Below are positions 1 to 8,513 of a DNA stretch of 64,000 bases, one piece after another (within the stretch, counting starts at the first letter, position 1; each line of letters begins with the position of its first letter). The notes beneath the pieces are model-generated. The model did no database searches. It was not told the origin of the DNA and saw only the letters and a program-made list of their open reading frames with translations. The position numbers and the translations under genes are program-made. This DNA comes from Hyphomicrobiales bacterium (GTDB lineage Bacteria > Pseudomonadota > Alphaproteobacteria > Rhizobiales > Rhizobiaceae): the NCBI GenBank assembly GCA_900469625.1, contig UBXV01000013.1, positions 124,001-188,000 on the forward strand, read 5' to 3'.

Positions 1-582
1 CTCAGAGACGTCGCCGGCGTTGAAGTCGCCGGTTAGGATCACTGGCCGGGTCTCGCCCTTGGCCCACTTGTTCAGGCCCTTGGCCTCCTCGATGCGGTTG
101 GTGGCCGGGTCGTAGTAGTTGAGATGCGTGGTGCCGACCACGGTCTGCGGCTTGCTGACCGTCGGGTCGACGACGGTAAAGGTCGCGATGTCGCCAAGCG
201 TGTTGACGCCGTAGGTGCCGGGCAGCCGCGAAAACACCCCGACATCTCCGTCCTGGCGCGTGCCGTAGGTGCCGAGCCCTGCGTTTTTCAGGATGCCTGG
301 AATGTCGCGGGCATAGGTGCTGTTGGCCCTGAATTCCTGGAAGGTCAGGATGTCGTAGTTACCCTTGATGAAGAAATCCGACATCACGCTCGGATTGGCC
401 TTGAACCGATCCAGCCAGGTGTTGAGCGTCAGGATCTTCATGCTGTCGTCCGCAGCCCCGGCACTTGCCGCCGAAAGGGCAAGGCTGGTGCCGCACAGAA
501 GAAGCGCCGTCGCCAGGCGTAGCGGCTGCCGCAGGCGCGCGAAAGCCGCCACCCCGCGGATGTCATGTCCACGTTGTCTCAT
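1..582 (-). CDS. Endonuclease/exonuclease/phosphatase-fold secreted protein (C-terminus beyond window)
   Basis: The first 194 residues of a leftward gene are visible; the frame is open to base 1, so the gene continues outside the window. The N-terminus has a basic stretch followed by a hydrophobic signal-like segment and an Ala-rich cleavage region (about residues 1-46). The mature part starts with MKILTLNTWLDRF and continues with DILTFQEF, TTHLNYYDP and TGDFNAGD. This order (N, QE, H, GDFN) is the metal/catalytic signature of the EEP (DNase I/exonuclease III/sphingomyelinase) superfamily. The exact substrate (nucleic acid, phosphoinositide or sphingomyelin) cannot be told without the C-terminal half. 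The ATG at 582 is chosen because the signal sequence follows directly. The gene is divergent from the DeoR regulator at 822, which may control it. Confidence 0.85.
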   Translation of the reverse strand, partial: MRQRGHDIRGVAAFARLRQPLRLATALLLCGTSLALSAASAGAADDSMKILTLNTWLDRFKANPSVMSDFFIKGNYDILTFQEFRANSTYARDIPGILKNAGLGTYGTRQDGDVGVFSRLPGTYGVNTLGDIATFTVVDPTVSKPQTVVGTTHLNYYDPATNRIEEAKGLNKWAKGETRPVILTGDFNAGDVSE

Positions 583-752
583 CGTTTGACTCCAAATGTC
601 GCGATATGCTCACGCGCTGTCACAAAGCCTTCATCGCGATGCTGTTGATGACAGGCGCGCTTGCCGGAAAGTACGATTTGGACCATTACCGACGTTGAAT
701 GTCAGTTTTGCAACATTTTAGCGGGCGCGATAAAATTTCACACAATGGACAT

Positions 753-780
753 GTCGTTCCACAATTCTTTACGGAACGAC
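753..780. promoter_or_regulatory. Inverted repeat, candidate DeoR operator
   Basis: A perfect 8-bp inverted repeat, GTCGTTCC-N12-GGAACGAC, ends 41 bp before the DeoR-family start codon in the region shared with the divergent endonuclease-like gene. DeoR-family repressors commonly autoregulate through inverted repeats. The assignment to this regulator is inference from position. Confidence 0.4.
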
Positions 781-821
781 AGCCGGCACAATGCTAGCAA
801 GACGGGATCGGAACTTTCGGG

Positions 822-1613
822 ATGACGGTGATGGACGAGCAGACGGCCGGTGGCGAAGACAAGAAGACGCGGCGTCAAATGCGGCTTCTCAGTCACCTCG
901 AAAAGAACCATTACATTTCGATCGAGGAAATCACCGTCATGTTCGGCGTGACGACGCAGACCGCGCGGCGCGACATCATGGCGCTCGAGCAGGACGGGCG
1001 GGTTCGCCGCCTGCATGGCGGCGCGACCATCGCCACACCGGTGGATCCGGCCATCTACCGCCAGCGGCGCGTCGACAACGCCGCGCTGAAGGAAAGGATC
1101 GGCCAGCTCACGGCCGATCTGGTGCCGGATGGCGCAGCCGTTTTCCTCGATACCGGCACCACCTGCGAAGCGGTCGCTCGCGCCCTGCTCAAACGCCGCG
1201 ACCTGCGGGTCGTTACCTATAGCCTGCGCGTGGCGACGACGCTCAGCGAGAGCAGCAACTTCGCGGTGGCTGTGCCCGGCGGCTTCGTCCGGCAGGTCGA
1301 CGCCGGCGTCTTTCGCGAAGAGACCGCCGATTACATCCGCAAGTTCAAGTTCGACATCGCCATCATCTCGGTCAGCGGCATCGACCAGGACGGCGATATC
1401 GGCGACGACGATCACGCCGAGGTCGCGGCCGTCTCCGCGGCAATGAAGCAGGCCGAACGCATCATCCTTGCCGTCGACAGCAGCAAGTTTTCAAGGCGCG
1501 CACTCGTGCGCCTGGCGTCTCTCGCCGATATCGACGCGCTGGTCACAGACAGCCTGCCGGACGCCGGCATCGTTGCGCTGCTGGAAAGGCACGGCGTGGC
1601 CATTCACCACTAG
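822..1613 (+). CDS. DeoR/GlpR-family transcriptional regulator
   Basis: This 263-aa protein has the normal length for the DeoR family. An N-terminal winged HTH spans about residues 20-75 (ISIEEITVMFGVTTQTARRD, then RRLHGGA). The C-terminal DeoRC sugar-phosphate sensor domain follows, with the characteristic LDTGTT motif near residue 108 and an SGID element near residue 190. Such proteins usually repress carbohydrate or glycerol catabolic genes and are released by a phosphorylated sugar, but no catabolic operon lies beside it here, so the effector is unknown. An in-frame ATG three codons downstream is an alternative start. The palindrome at 753-780 is a likely self-operator. Confidence 0.9.
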   Translation: MTVMDEQTAGGEDKKTRRQMRLLSHLEKNHYISIEEITVMFGVTTQTARRDIMALEQDGRVRRLHGGATIATPVDPAIYRQRRVDNAALKERIGQLTADLVPDGAAVFLDTGTTCEAVARALLKRRDLRVVTYSLRVATTLSESSNFAVAVPGGFVRQVDAGVFREETADYIRKFKFDIAIISVSGIDQDGDIGDDDHAEVAAVSAAMKQAERIILAVDSSKFSRRALVRLASLADIDALVTDSLPDAGIVALLERHGVAIHH

Positions 1614-1633
1614 CCGCAGGGGAACACCGCCCG

Positions 1634-3418
1634 TCAGACGATTGCCAGTCCCGACGAGCAAACCGTTATGTTGCGCCCCCGCGCCTTGGCGTCGAGCAGG
1701 GCCGCATCGGCCCGCGTCAGGAGCGTCGCCACCGTGCCCTCGCGCGGCGACGAGGCGATACCGATCGAGACCGATACGGAACCGAGGATGCGGCCGCGAT
1801 GGGAAAGCGGCGTCGTGCCGATCTTTTCGCGCAGCCGCTCGGCGAATTCGAACCCCGCCGCCTCGCTCATATCCGGCAGGAGCATGGTGAATTCTTCGCC
1901 ACCGAAACGATAGGTCGTTGCGAGGTCCCCCGCCGCGTCCAGCATGATCTGGGCGACGTATTGCATCACGACGTCGCCGGCATCGTGCCCAAACTCGTCG
2001 TTGAAGCGCTTGAAGTGGTCGATATCGATCATCAGGCAGACGAGCGGCCGCCCCGCGCGGTCGCGCAATTGCCTGTTCAGCGCCTCGTCCAGACAGCGCC
2101 GGTTGAGAAGCCCGGTCAGGGCGTCGCGGACCGCCAGATTGGTAAGCTTCTCGCGCAATTGCAGGTTTGCGACGGCGAGCCCGATGTTTTCGGCAATCAG
2201 CTCGAGATAGAGCCGCGAGGTCTCGACGGCAGGTTGCTCGGGCGAGCGTTCCTCGAAGTAAAGCAGGCCGATCGTATCGCCCTGGGCGGTCAAGGGCACG
2301 CACAGGCCGGCAACGTCGCTCTCGTCCAGATGCTGGCAGGCGATATCGCTCTGGCCGCCATTGCTGACATGCGGCCTGCCGCGCCGCAGTCCCCAGCAGG
2401 CACTCGAGGGAAAACTGTCGGCCGAATGCTGCGGTTCCAGCCAGGTGCCGACACGCATCAGCGACGTCCGGTTGTCGTTGAGCACATAGAGATGGCCAGC
2501 GAGATTGGGGAAGATCTGCGGCGCGAAACGGGCGACGACCTCGGCCAGTTCCTCCTGGGTCTGGCAGGCCTGCAGCCGGTGCATCATCTGCAGGATGAGG
2601 TCCTTGGTCTGCTGGTCAAGCCGCCGCTCGGCATCGAGACGGTCGCGCTCCAGTCCGTTGGTGCGGAAGATGTGGATGGCCTCGTTCATCTCGCCGATCT
2701 CGTCGCGTCGGCGATCGAGCGGGACCTCCACCTGATAATCCTGCTTTGCGAGCCGGGTGACGATGCCGGTCATGCGCACCAGCGGCATCGCCACGCGCCG
2801 CTTGAGCACGAAATAGAGAACGCCCAGGAACAGGGCAGCCGTGATCGCAAGCATCGTCCTTGCGGCAATGCCGAACCAGTCGCTGCGCGCCTTGGCCTGT
2901 TCCAGAGCCGCGCCAGTCCTTGCCTTGGTCAGTTCGCGAAAGCGAACGACCGTTTCGAGCAAGGCTGTCTGCAGCCGGTCGTGTTCAGGACCGAAGAGCA
3001 TCTGCTGTGCTGCCGCCTGCTCGCCCTTCTGATAGGCTTCGATCGCGGCGACTTCGATCTTGTCGAGCGCCTCCGCCTCGCGCTCGACCTCTTGAAGGGC
3101 CGCGAGCTCCTGCGGCGACGCGCCGAGTTCGCGCACGTTCCTGATTGCCGCCTCGTGGGCGCGCTCTTCCTCTTCCTTGCCATGGAAACGTTCGAGATGG
3201 CGCAGGTCGCCGCGCATCACATAGAGGCGCGCGTCATCGCTGCGCTCTTCCGCTCCAAGCGCCAGATCCTCGCCAAGCGTGTCGAGCACGAGGTGCTGCT
3301 CGGCCGCCCGGCGCTCCTCGATCGCGCTGTTCGTCGACAGGATGAAGGCCACGCCGGAAAGCCCGGTCAGAAGAACCGTGACGCCGTAGGCCCAGTTTGT
3401 AATCGCATTGATTCTCAT
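1634..3418 (-). CDS. Membrane GAF-GGDEF diguanylate cyclase
   Basis: This 594-aa sensor probably synthesises cyclic di-GMP. The order is: TM1 (about residues 8-30), a helical periplasmic sensor region rich in Glu/Arg/Ala, TM2 (about 185-208), a HAMP linker (about 208-262, RRDEIGEMNEA), a GAF-like domain (about 275-415), and a C-terminal GGDEF domain with DALTGLLNRR and the active-site variant GGEEF near residue 505. The inhibitory I-site RxxD expected five residues before GGEEF reads AAGD, lacking the arginine, so feedback inhibition by c-di-GMP is probably lost. It is encoded convergently with the DeoR gene and may contribute to control of the exopolysaccharide locus downstream, although no direct link is visible. 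Confidence 0.93.
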   Translation of the reverse strand: MRINAITNWAYGVTVLLTGLSGVAFILSTNSAIEERRAAEQHLVLDTLGEDLALGAEERSDDARLYVMRGDLRHLERFHGKEEEERAHEAAIRNVRELGASPQELAALQEVEREAEALDKIEVAAIEAYQKGEQAAAQQMLFGPEHDRLQTALLETVVRFRELTKARTGAALEQAKARSDWFGIAARTMLAITAALFLGVLYFVLKRRVAMPLVRMTGIVTRLAKQDYQVEVPLDRRRDEIGEMNEAIHIFRTNGLERDRLDAERRLDQQTKDLILQMMHRLQACQTQEELAEVVARFAPQIFPNLAGHLYVLNDNRTSLMRVGTWLEPQHSADSFPSSACWGLRRGRPHVSNGGQSDIACQHLDESDVAGLCVPLTAQGDTIGLLYFEERSPEQPAVETSRLYLELIAENIGLAVANLQLREKLTNLAVRDALTGLLNRRCLDEALNRQLRDRAGRPLVCLMIDIDHFKRFNDEFGHDAGDVVMQYVAQIMLDAAGDLATTYRFGGEEFTMLLPDMSEAAGFEFAERLREKIGTTPLSHRGRILGSVSVSIGIASSPREGTVATLLTRADAALLDAKARGRNITVCSSGLAIV

Positions 3419-3571
3419 GGGGTGATCTATAGCCGATGCCGATAAAGAGCGGGTTACGCGCTTCGGCTTATTTTAGCGAGCATTTCCTTACGCTGTGTGC
3501 GCAGGGATCTCTTGCTCTCCCGGCCGGCAGACCCGGTCCCGCCGAATTGCACCTCCCTCGACGGAGCAGTA

Positions 3572-3597
3572 TCGGGACCGATCCTGGCCGGTCCCGA
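3572..3597 (-). terminator. Hairpin after TonB receptor gene
   Basis: A perfect 9-bp inverted repeat, TCGGGACCG-N8-CGGTCCCGA, begins 36 bp beyond the stop codon of the leftward TonB receptor gene. It lacks a strong U tract, so it may be an intrinsic terminator of modest strength or an mRNA 3'-end stabiliser. Confidence 0.5.
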
Positions 3598-3632
3598 CGT
3601 GATCTAAATGGAGGTCCGGCCGGCGGCGAACC

Positions 3633-5843
3633 CTACCATTTCTTGCTGAGCTTCAGGGTGAATGTCCGGCTTTCGCCATAACCGCATACCGAAAGCCCCT
3701 GGCAACCCTTCACATACTCCCTGTCGAAGAGGTTGGAGGCGTTCAGCGATGCCGCCCAGTCGTTCTTTTCGTAGCGGATGGCCGCATCGACAAGCGCGGC
3801 CGAGGAGACCTTGCGGGTGTTGTCGGCGTCCGCCCAGGATTCGCCCTGGTATCTGACGCCGGCGCCAAGGCTGACGCCTTCGAACGCACCCGACGGCACC
3901 GTATAGTCGAGCCACAGCGATGCCTGCGCGTTGGGAATGAGATACGGCGTCTTTCCGACCAGTGCCGCGTTGGCGTCCTCGGTCACCTCGAGGTCGATGA
4001 AATCAAGCCCGGCGATCAGCTTCCAGTCGTCATTGAGATTTGCCTTGCCCTCGAACTCGATGCCGCGGGAGCGAACCTCTCCCGTCTGGGTGGAAATGCT
4101 CGTCAACGGGTCGGTCACCAGCGCATTGCGTTTGGTCAGTTGATAGAGGGACGCCGTCAGCACGCCGTCGAAGAAGGTCGGCTCGTACTTGACCCCGACT
4201 TCGAACTGCTCGCCTTCCTGCGGCTTGGTCAGTCCCGTTGCCGTGACCGCAACGATCGGGTTGAAGAAAGTGGCGACGCTGACATAGGGCGTCAGGCCGT
4301 TGTCGAACTCATAGGCAAGCCCGGCGCGACCGCTGAAGGCGCCTTCGTTGTAGCTGAAGACATTGTCTTGCGCCGGCGCCCAGAAGGTCGGGCCATTATG
4401 GGTCTTTGTGTCCACATAGTCGTAGCGGCCATTGAGCGTGACGAGCCAGCCCTGGCCGAACCGGATCTGATCCTGCGCATAGACACCGAGTTGCTGCTGG
4501 GTCACCACCTGATTGATATAGATGGCGTTGGCGGGCTGTGGCGCGCCGTAGATCGGATCGGTCGCGCTGATGGGCGTTGCCGCCGACGACGCCTGGACAT
4601 GGTCCAGCCGGTAGTACTTGTAATCCAGCCCGACGAGCAGCGTGTGCTCCAGCGCACCGGTCTCGAATTCGCCCTCGACCCGGTTGTCGACAGCAAAGGT
4701 ATCGACCTTCGATGTCGCCTCGAACCCCAGGCGATAGAGCAGGTTGTCCGGGGTCGCCGGCACCGTCGACGACGGGAAGGGCAGGCTCGGATCGTAGTAG
4801 CCGTAGGTATAGGGGCCGTTCTCATGCTTGTAGAGATGGCCGTAGCGCAGGTTCTGGCTGAATTGCCATCCGCCCTCGAACTCGTGCTTGAATTCGTAGC
4901 CGATCATCTGCTGGACATAGGTGCCCTCGTCCAGCGCCGGCTCGCCAAAAAACGCATCGCGATCGATCTTGCCGAACGGTGCATCGACGGCGGTGCCGAC
5001 ATAGGGCAGGAAACCGTTGCCGACATGCACCTGATCGAGCCCCTGCAGCAGGCCGTAGACCGTCAGGCTGGTCGCATCGTCGGGCGCGTGGGTGATCTGC
5101 GGAAGGATGAGGCCGCGCAGATCATTGGAGAAATCGGTATAGGTGTCGCCGCCCGAGACCTTGCCGGTGATACGATAGCGGATGGTGCCGTCATCCGTCA
5201 GATTGTCGTTGACGTCGAAGCCGGTAAACGCGTTGCCGTCGCTGTTGATGCCGATTTCGGTGTAAGTGAGCGGCTCGTCGAGCGGACGCTTGCTGATCAG
5301 GCTGATGATACCGCCGGGATTGGCGCCGCCATAGAGCACCGAGGCCGGCCCCTTGAGCACTTCGACCCGCTCCAGCATGAACGGGTCGATCTGGAAACCG
5401 CCGAAGCCGAAGCTGAACAGCGACAGGCCGTCGAGGAAAACACCGGTCTGACCGGCATCGAAACCGCGAATGTAGTACCAGTCCGTATCGGCATCGACGC
5501 CGAAGGGTTCCGTCGTCACACCCGGCGTGTAGCGCAACGCCTCGTCGACCTTGTTGACCACGCCACGATCGTCAAGCTCCTCGCGTCCGATGACGGAAAC
5601 CGATTGCGGAATTTCGCTGATCGGCGTCGCCGACTTCGAACCCGTCGTCGAGGCCTTGGCGACATAGCCGTCGACGGGGCCGGTGGCGTCGCCGCCCTCA
5701 CCCGGCGCCTGCACCTCGATTTTTTCGAGCTTGGTGGCGCTGCCATCCTGGGCGATGGCCGCACTCGACGTCAACAGCGCGATCGCGGCGACGCCGCTTG
5801 CCAGAAAATCTCTCAAACGCCCACTCTTGCCATCACGCTGCAT
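3633..5843 (-). CDS. TonB-dependent siderophore receptor
   Basis: This 736-aa outer-membrane receptor belongs to the FhuA/FoxA-type ferric-siderophore family. A signal peptide occupies about residues 1-31 (ending SSAAIAQ). The plug domain follows, with ISEIPQSVSVIGREELDD and YTPGVTTEPFGVDADTDWYY then IRGFD, features of TonB siderophore receptors. The remaining 500 residues form the 22-strand barrel and end in the aromatic C-terminal residue (LKLSKKW) needed for BAM recognition. It lies downstream of, and in the same orientation as, an AraC regulator, the classic arrangement in which an AraC protein sensing the siderophore activates its receptor. The transported siderophore cannot be assigned. 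A GC-rich hairpin sits just before the ribosome-binding region. Confidence 0.95.
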   Translation of the reverse strand: MQRDGKSGRLRDFLASGVAAIALLTSSAAIAQDGSATKLEKIEVQAPGEGGDATGPVDGYVAKASTTGSKSATPISEIPQSVSVIGREELDDRGVVNKVDEALRYTPGVTTEPFGVDADTDWYYIRGFDAGQTGVFLDGLSLFSFGFGGFQIDPFMLERVEVLKGPASVLYGGANPGGIISLISKRPLDEPLTYTEIGINSDGNAFTGFDVNDNLTDDGTIRYRITGKVSGGDTYTDFSNDLRGLILPQITHAPDDATSLTVYGLLQGLDQVHVGNGFLPYVGTAVDAPFGKIDRDAFFGEPALDEGTYVQQMIGYEFKHEFEGGWQFSQNLRYGHLYKHENGPYTYGYYDPSLPFPSSTVPATPDNLLYRLGFEATSKVDTFAVDNRVEGEFETGALEHTLLVGLDYKYYRLDHVQASSAATPISATDPIYGAPQPANAIYINQVVTQQQLGVYAQDQIRFGQGWLVTLNGRYDYVDTKTHNGPTFWAPAQDNVFSYNEGAFSGRAGLAYEFDNGLTPYVSVATFFNPIVAVTATGLTKPQEGEQFEVGVKYEPTFFDGVLTASLYQLTKRNALVTDPLTSISTQTGEVRSRGIEFEGKANLNDDWKLIAGLDFIDLEVTEDANAALVGKTPYLIPNAQASLWLDYTVPSGAFEGVSLGAGVRYQGESWADADNTRKVSSAALVDAAIRYEKNDWAASLNASNLFDREYVKGCQGLSVCGYGESRTFTLKLSKKW

Positions 5844-5862
5844 CTTGTCGTCGCCCCTGGTT

Positions 5863-5899
5863 GCCGGCCCGCTGCTGTCCCCACAGCATGGGGCCCGGC
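5863..5899 (-). promoter_or_regulatory. Stable stem-loop in TonB receptor mRNA leader
   Basis: On the transcript, nearly complementary outer arms (GCCGGGCCC and GGGCCGGC) enclose a second perfect stem GCUGU-GGGG-ACAGC. The structure ends about 20 nt before the ATG at 5843, next to the AGGGG ribosome-binding sequence. It could affect translation initiation or mRNA stability. No known riboswitch consensus was recognised. Confidence 0.4.
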
Positions 5900-6024
5900 T
5901 TTCTGACTGCTGATAAGATGACCGTTTATATCAAGTATATGGGCGCGGCTTGTTTCGATCCCTGAAAGTTGAACGCTCTTGGGCAAATTTGCGCGGGCAA
6001 CTGTTCAACGATCAAGACATTTGC

Positions 6025-6909
6025 TCAAGCCAGACGACTGCGTTTCCAGAGCGCCGGCGTGGCGCCGACAGCCTTGCGGAAGGCGCGGGTGAAATGAGCC
6101 TGGTCGGAAAACCCGGTTTCGGCGGCGACCTCGGTCAGCGACGCCTCGTTCTTCAAGAGCAGCAGCTTTGACCGCTCGATCCGAGCGTTCGTCTGCCACT
6201 GGTGCGGTGCAACACCGGTCGAGGCCTTGAAGGCGTGGCTGAAATGGGACTGCGAAAGACCGGCAAGGCTCGCCAGTTCCTCCAGCCTGATGTTGCGAAC
6301 GCTGTTTTCCTCGATGAAGTCCATCACCCGGCGCAATTGCCAGGACGCGAGCTGGCTGCGCTTGCGGGCGCTGTTGCGGTTGAGCTTCATCAGGTCGATG
6401 AACAGTGCAAGCGCCAACCCGTCGCCGTAGAGGTCATGGAGGGGCTGCGGGTTCAGGCATTCCGCTGCGATCAGGCGGGCGAGCTGGAGGAAACGCTCGT
6501 CTTCGAACATCAGCCTCGGCACGTCGCATTGCCCGGTGTCGAGATCCTCCATCAGCCGCCGGCTGAGGATGTCCAGATTGAAGTGCAGGTCGAGATGGCG
6601 GATATACTGGGCGTCGACCACGTCCGCCCAGATCTCCATGCCCGCCGGGATGTAGGAAATCGCCTGTTGCCGGTCATTGCGAGCCGAGCCGCTGGCTTGC
6701 GAGGAGAGCTTGACGTGGCAACGGCTGCCGCCTTGCGCATCCAGCAGGATGAACATGCGTGGGTCATCGGACACATAATGGCCGCCGGCCCGCGGTTCGC
6801 ACGCGACATCCCAAACGTCGGCGATGATCCCGTTCCATTCCCGGCGATGCAATGGGCCGAGGATCTTGAAACCGGCAATCTTGTTCTGCATCCGCGGCTG
6901 AAACGTCAT
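6025..6909 (-). CDS. AraC-family transcriptional regulator
   Basis: This 294-aa protein has an N-terminal ligand-sensing region (about residues 1-180) and a C-terminal double HTH (about 190-290). Helix-turn-helix 1 is at IRLEELASLAGLSQSHFSHA and HTH2 contains LTEVAAETGFSDQAHFTRAF, the conserved AraC/XylS signature. It is immediately upstream of the siderophore receptor gene and transcribed in the same direction, with about 180 bp between them. That gap contains the 10-bp palindrome GCAAATTTGC (5983-5992), a possible half of an operator. Its likely role is siderophore-dependent activation of the receptor gene. The effector is inferred from context only. Confidence 0.9.
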   Translation of the reverse strand: MTFQPRMQNKIAGFKILGPLHRREWNGIIADVWDVACEPRAGGHYVSDDPRMFILLDAQGGSRCHVKLSSQASGSARNDRQQAISYIPAGMEIWADVVDAQYIRHLDLHFNLDILSRRLMEDLDTGQCDVPRLMFEDERFLQLARLIAAECLNPQPLHDLYGDGLALALFIDLMKLNRNSARKRSQLASWQLRRVMDFIEENSVRNIRLEELASLAGLSQSHFSHAFKASTGVAPHQWQTNARIERSKLLLLKNEASLTEVAAETGFSDQAHFTRAFRKAVGATPALWKRSRLA

Positions 6910-7157
6910 GATCGCGTTGCCCGTCTTCCGGAGGTTGGCTGTTGCTACATTATTCCTTCATTCAATACTCAACTTTAAACCGAGACGGAAGTCCCCCTGC
7001 GGTTGCGTTTGAAAGGCACCTGTGAGGCGCGGTAGAGTAATCCGCCCAGGGGAAGGCACGTATTTCGGGCAATCCACACAAAAGCATCCCGCGGGCAGTC
7101 GCGAGCACGGCCAATCCCGCTCTATATGCTCTTTCTGGAAAAGATCAGGAGCTCACC

Positions 7158-7364
7158 ATGGAAACCGTTGAAATCGCCGACCGCAGCGAATTTGCCCTCT
7201 GGGCAATCCAGCGTGCGCAGGAAATCGTCGTGACCGAAGGCGCGTCCTTTGCCATGGCGGCGCGCGACATGGACGACACGGCGCTGAGCGCCGCGGCCGC
7301 AGCCCTCGGCAAGGCGATCAGCGAGGCCATGCTCGAGGTGTTCGACGGCCTCGTCTCGGAGTGA
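7158..7364 (+). CDS. Small acidic hypothetical protein (68 aa)
   Basis: This short ORF begins METVEIADRSEFALWAIQRA and has a well-placed ribosome-binding site (AGGAG six bases before the ATG), supporting expression. The product is acidic, Ala/Glu-rich and predicted mostly helical, with no signal peptide or membrane segment. I do not recognise the family. It stands alone between the AraC gene (leftward) and the metallo-beta-lactamase gene (leftward, ends at 7401), so context gives no function. Confidence 0.6.
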   Translation: METVEIADRSEFALWAIQRAQEIVVTEGASFAMAARDMDDTALSAAAAALGKAISEAMLEVFDGLVSE

Positions 7365-7400
7365 ACCGTCAACGACAGCGCCCGATGCGGCCCTTGTCAC

Positions 7401-8267
7401 TCATTGTCTTGCCTTTTGCCGTGCCAGTTCCTTCTTGAAGGCGGCGCGGGATTGCACGACGATCTTGCCGAGCAGGTCAGGATCGACGAAAGCGTCCGTC
7501 TCGCCCGCGTCCCGCCGTCTTGCCCGACCAAGTACGTCGGCGAATTCCGGATGGGCCGGCAGCACCACATCCGCCTTCATTGCCGAGAGCCGGTCGAAGC
7601 TCTTATCGAAATCGGCGACAATGCCCGGATAGCGCTTGTTACCGAAGAGCCTATTGCCGGCAACGGTGACGCTGCAGGGAAAGACCACGTCGAGCGCGCG
7701 TCCGGCCTCGGTCACCGATGTCGACCAGGTGGTGCAACCCGGTGTGTGCCCCGGCGTCAGCGTCGCCTTCATGCTGACGTCTCCGAGCCTGACGACGTCG
7801 CCGTCGGCGAGCACATGGTCGACCTTGACCGGTGGAAATGTGCCCCGTCTATAGGTGGTCTCGCCGTCATGGAGGCCGTTTTCCAGCGCCCAGCGATCCG
7901 CCGAAAGCGCATAGAGCCTGGCGCCGCTATCGCGTTTGATCTGGGCGACGCCGGCAACATGGTCGTAATGGGCATGGCTGGTGACGATGATCTTGACGTC
8001 TGAGAGCTTGAAACCGAGCGCGACGATATTGTCTTCGACCTGCGATGCCGTGCTCTTCAACGTGCCGTCGAGCAGAATGGCCTGCCTGCCCGAGGCGATG
8101 AGATAGGCCGACAACCCTTTGGTGCCGACGTAATAGATGTTGCCGACGACATGAAACGGCTTCGCCGGCTCAGACCACGCGGCGTTGTCGGCTCTCGCCC
8201 CTGTCGCCAGACAGGTGACGGCGACCACCGTCGCCAGGACGCGCCTCATCATCGTTCTCATGGACAT
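7401..8267 (-). CDS. Subclass B3 metallo-beta-lactamase-like hydrolase
   Basis: This 288-aa zinc hydrolase has a signal peptide (MRRVLATVVAVTCLATGARA), so it is periplasmic or secreted. Zinc-site motifs are present in order: SHAHYDHVAG (HxHxDH), GHTPGCTTW (third His) and LPAHPEF (last His). HAHYDH plus GHTPG and no zinc-binding Cys is the B3 pattern (L1/GOB/THIN-B-like). Family members hydrolyse beta-lactams, but some B3-fold proteins are lactonases or have weak activity, so resistance is not proven. The start at 8267 is chosen because the signal peptide follows; the frame is open further upstream but without export-signal character. It is divergent from the deacetylase gene and two genes from AmpR. 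Confidence 0.82.
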   Translation of the reverse strand: MSMRTMMRRVLATVVAVTCLATGARADNAAWSEPAKPFHVVGNIYYVGTKGLSAYLIASGRQAILLDGTLKSTASQVEDNIVALGFKLSDVKIIVTSHAHYDHVAGVAQIKRDSGARLYALSADRWALENGLHDGETTYRRGTFPPVKVDHVLADGDVVRLGDVSMKATLTPGHTPGCTTWSTSVTEAGRALDVVFPCSVTVAGNRLFGNKRYPGIVADFDKSFDRLSAMKADVVLPAHPEFADVLGRARRRDAGETDAFVDPDLLGKIVVQSRAAFKKELARQKARQ

Positions 8268-8345
8268 CTTCACATCTCGAATTTGCGTTTCACGAAGCTT
8301 GGATGCGTCCTGCCTAAGCAGCCTTGGCATGGCGGGCAACCGACG

Positions 8346-8377
8346 ATTATTTGCAGCAGCCATTAGAATTATTTGCA
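8346..8377. repeat. Direct repeat in MBL/deacetylase divergent promoter
   Basis: ATTATTTGCA occurs twice (8346-8355 and 8368-8377) with start-to-start spacing of 22 bp, about two helical turns, between the divergent beta-lactamase and deacetylase genes. The spacing suits two protomers binding the same DNA face. The regulator is unknown. Confidence 0.4.
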
Positions 8378-8513
8378 TCACAGGGTTTGAGAGCCCGCAG
8401 CGCCGTGGCGACACCGAGACCGAAATCGGCGGCAGGAAAATCCTGGCCGTGCAATGCTCCTGCAACCCTTGCGATCGACAGTCACCTCAAACGCCATCGA
8501 CGCAAGAGGTAAC

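Noticed and set aside
1799-3445. 548-codon + strand frame opposite the diguanylate cyclase
   Set aside because: High-GC shadow; the leftward frame carries TM, HAMP, GAF and GGDEF features.
4140-5906. 588-codon + strand frame opposite the TonB receptor
   Set aside because: The receptor on the other strand has a signal peptide, plug, barrel and terminal aromatic residue; the antisense product matches nothing recognisable.
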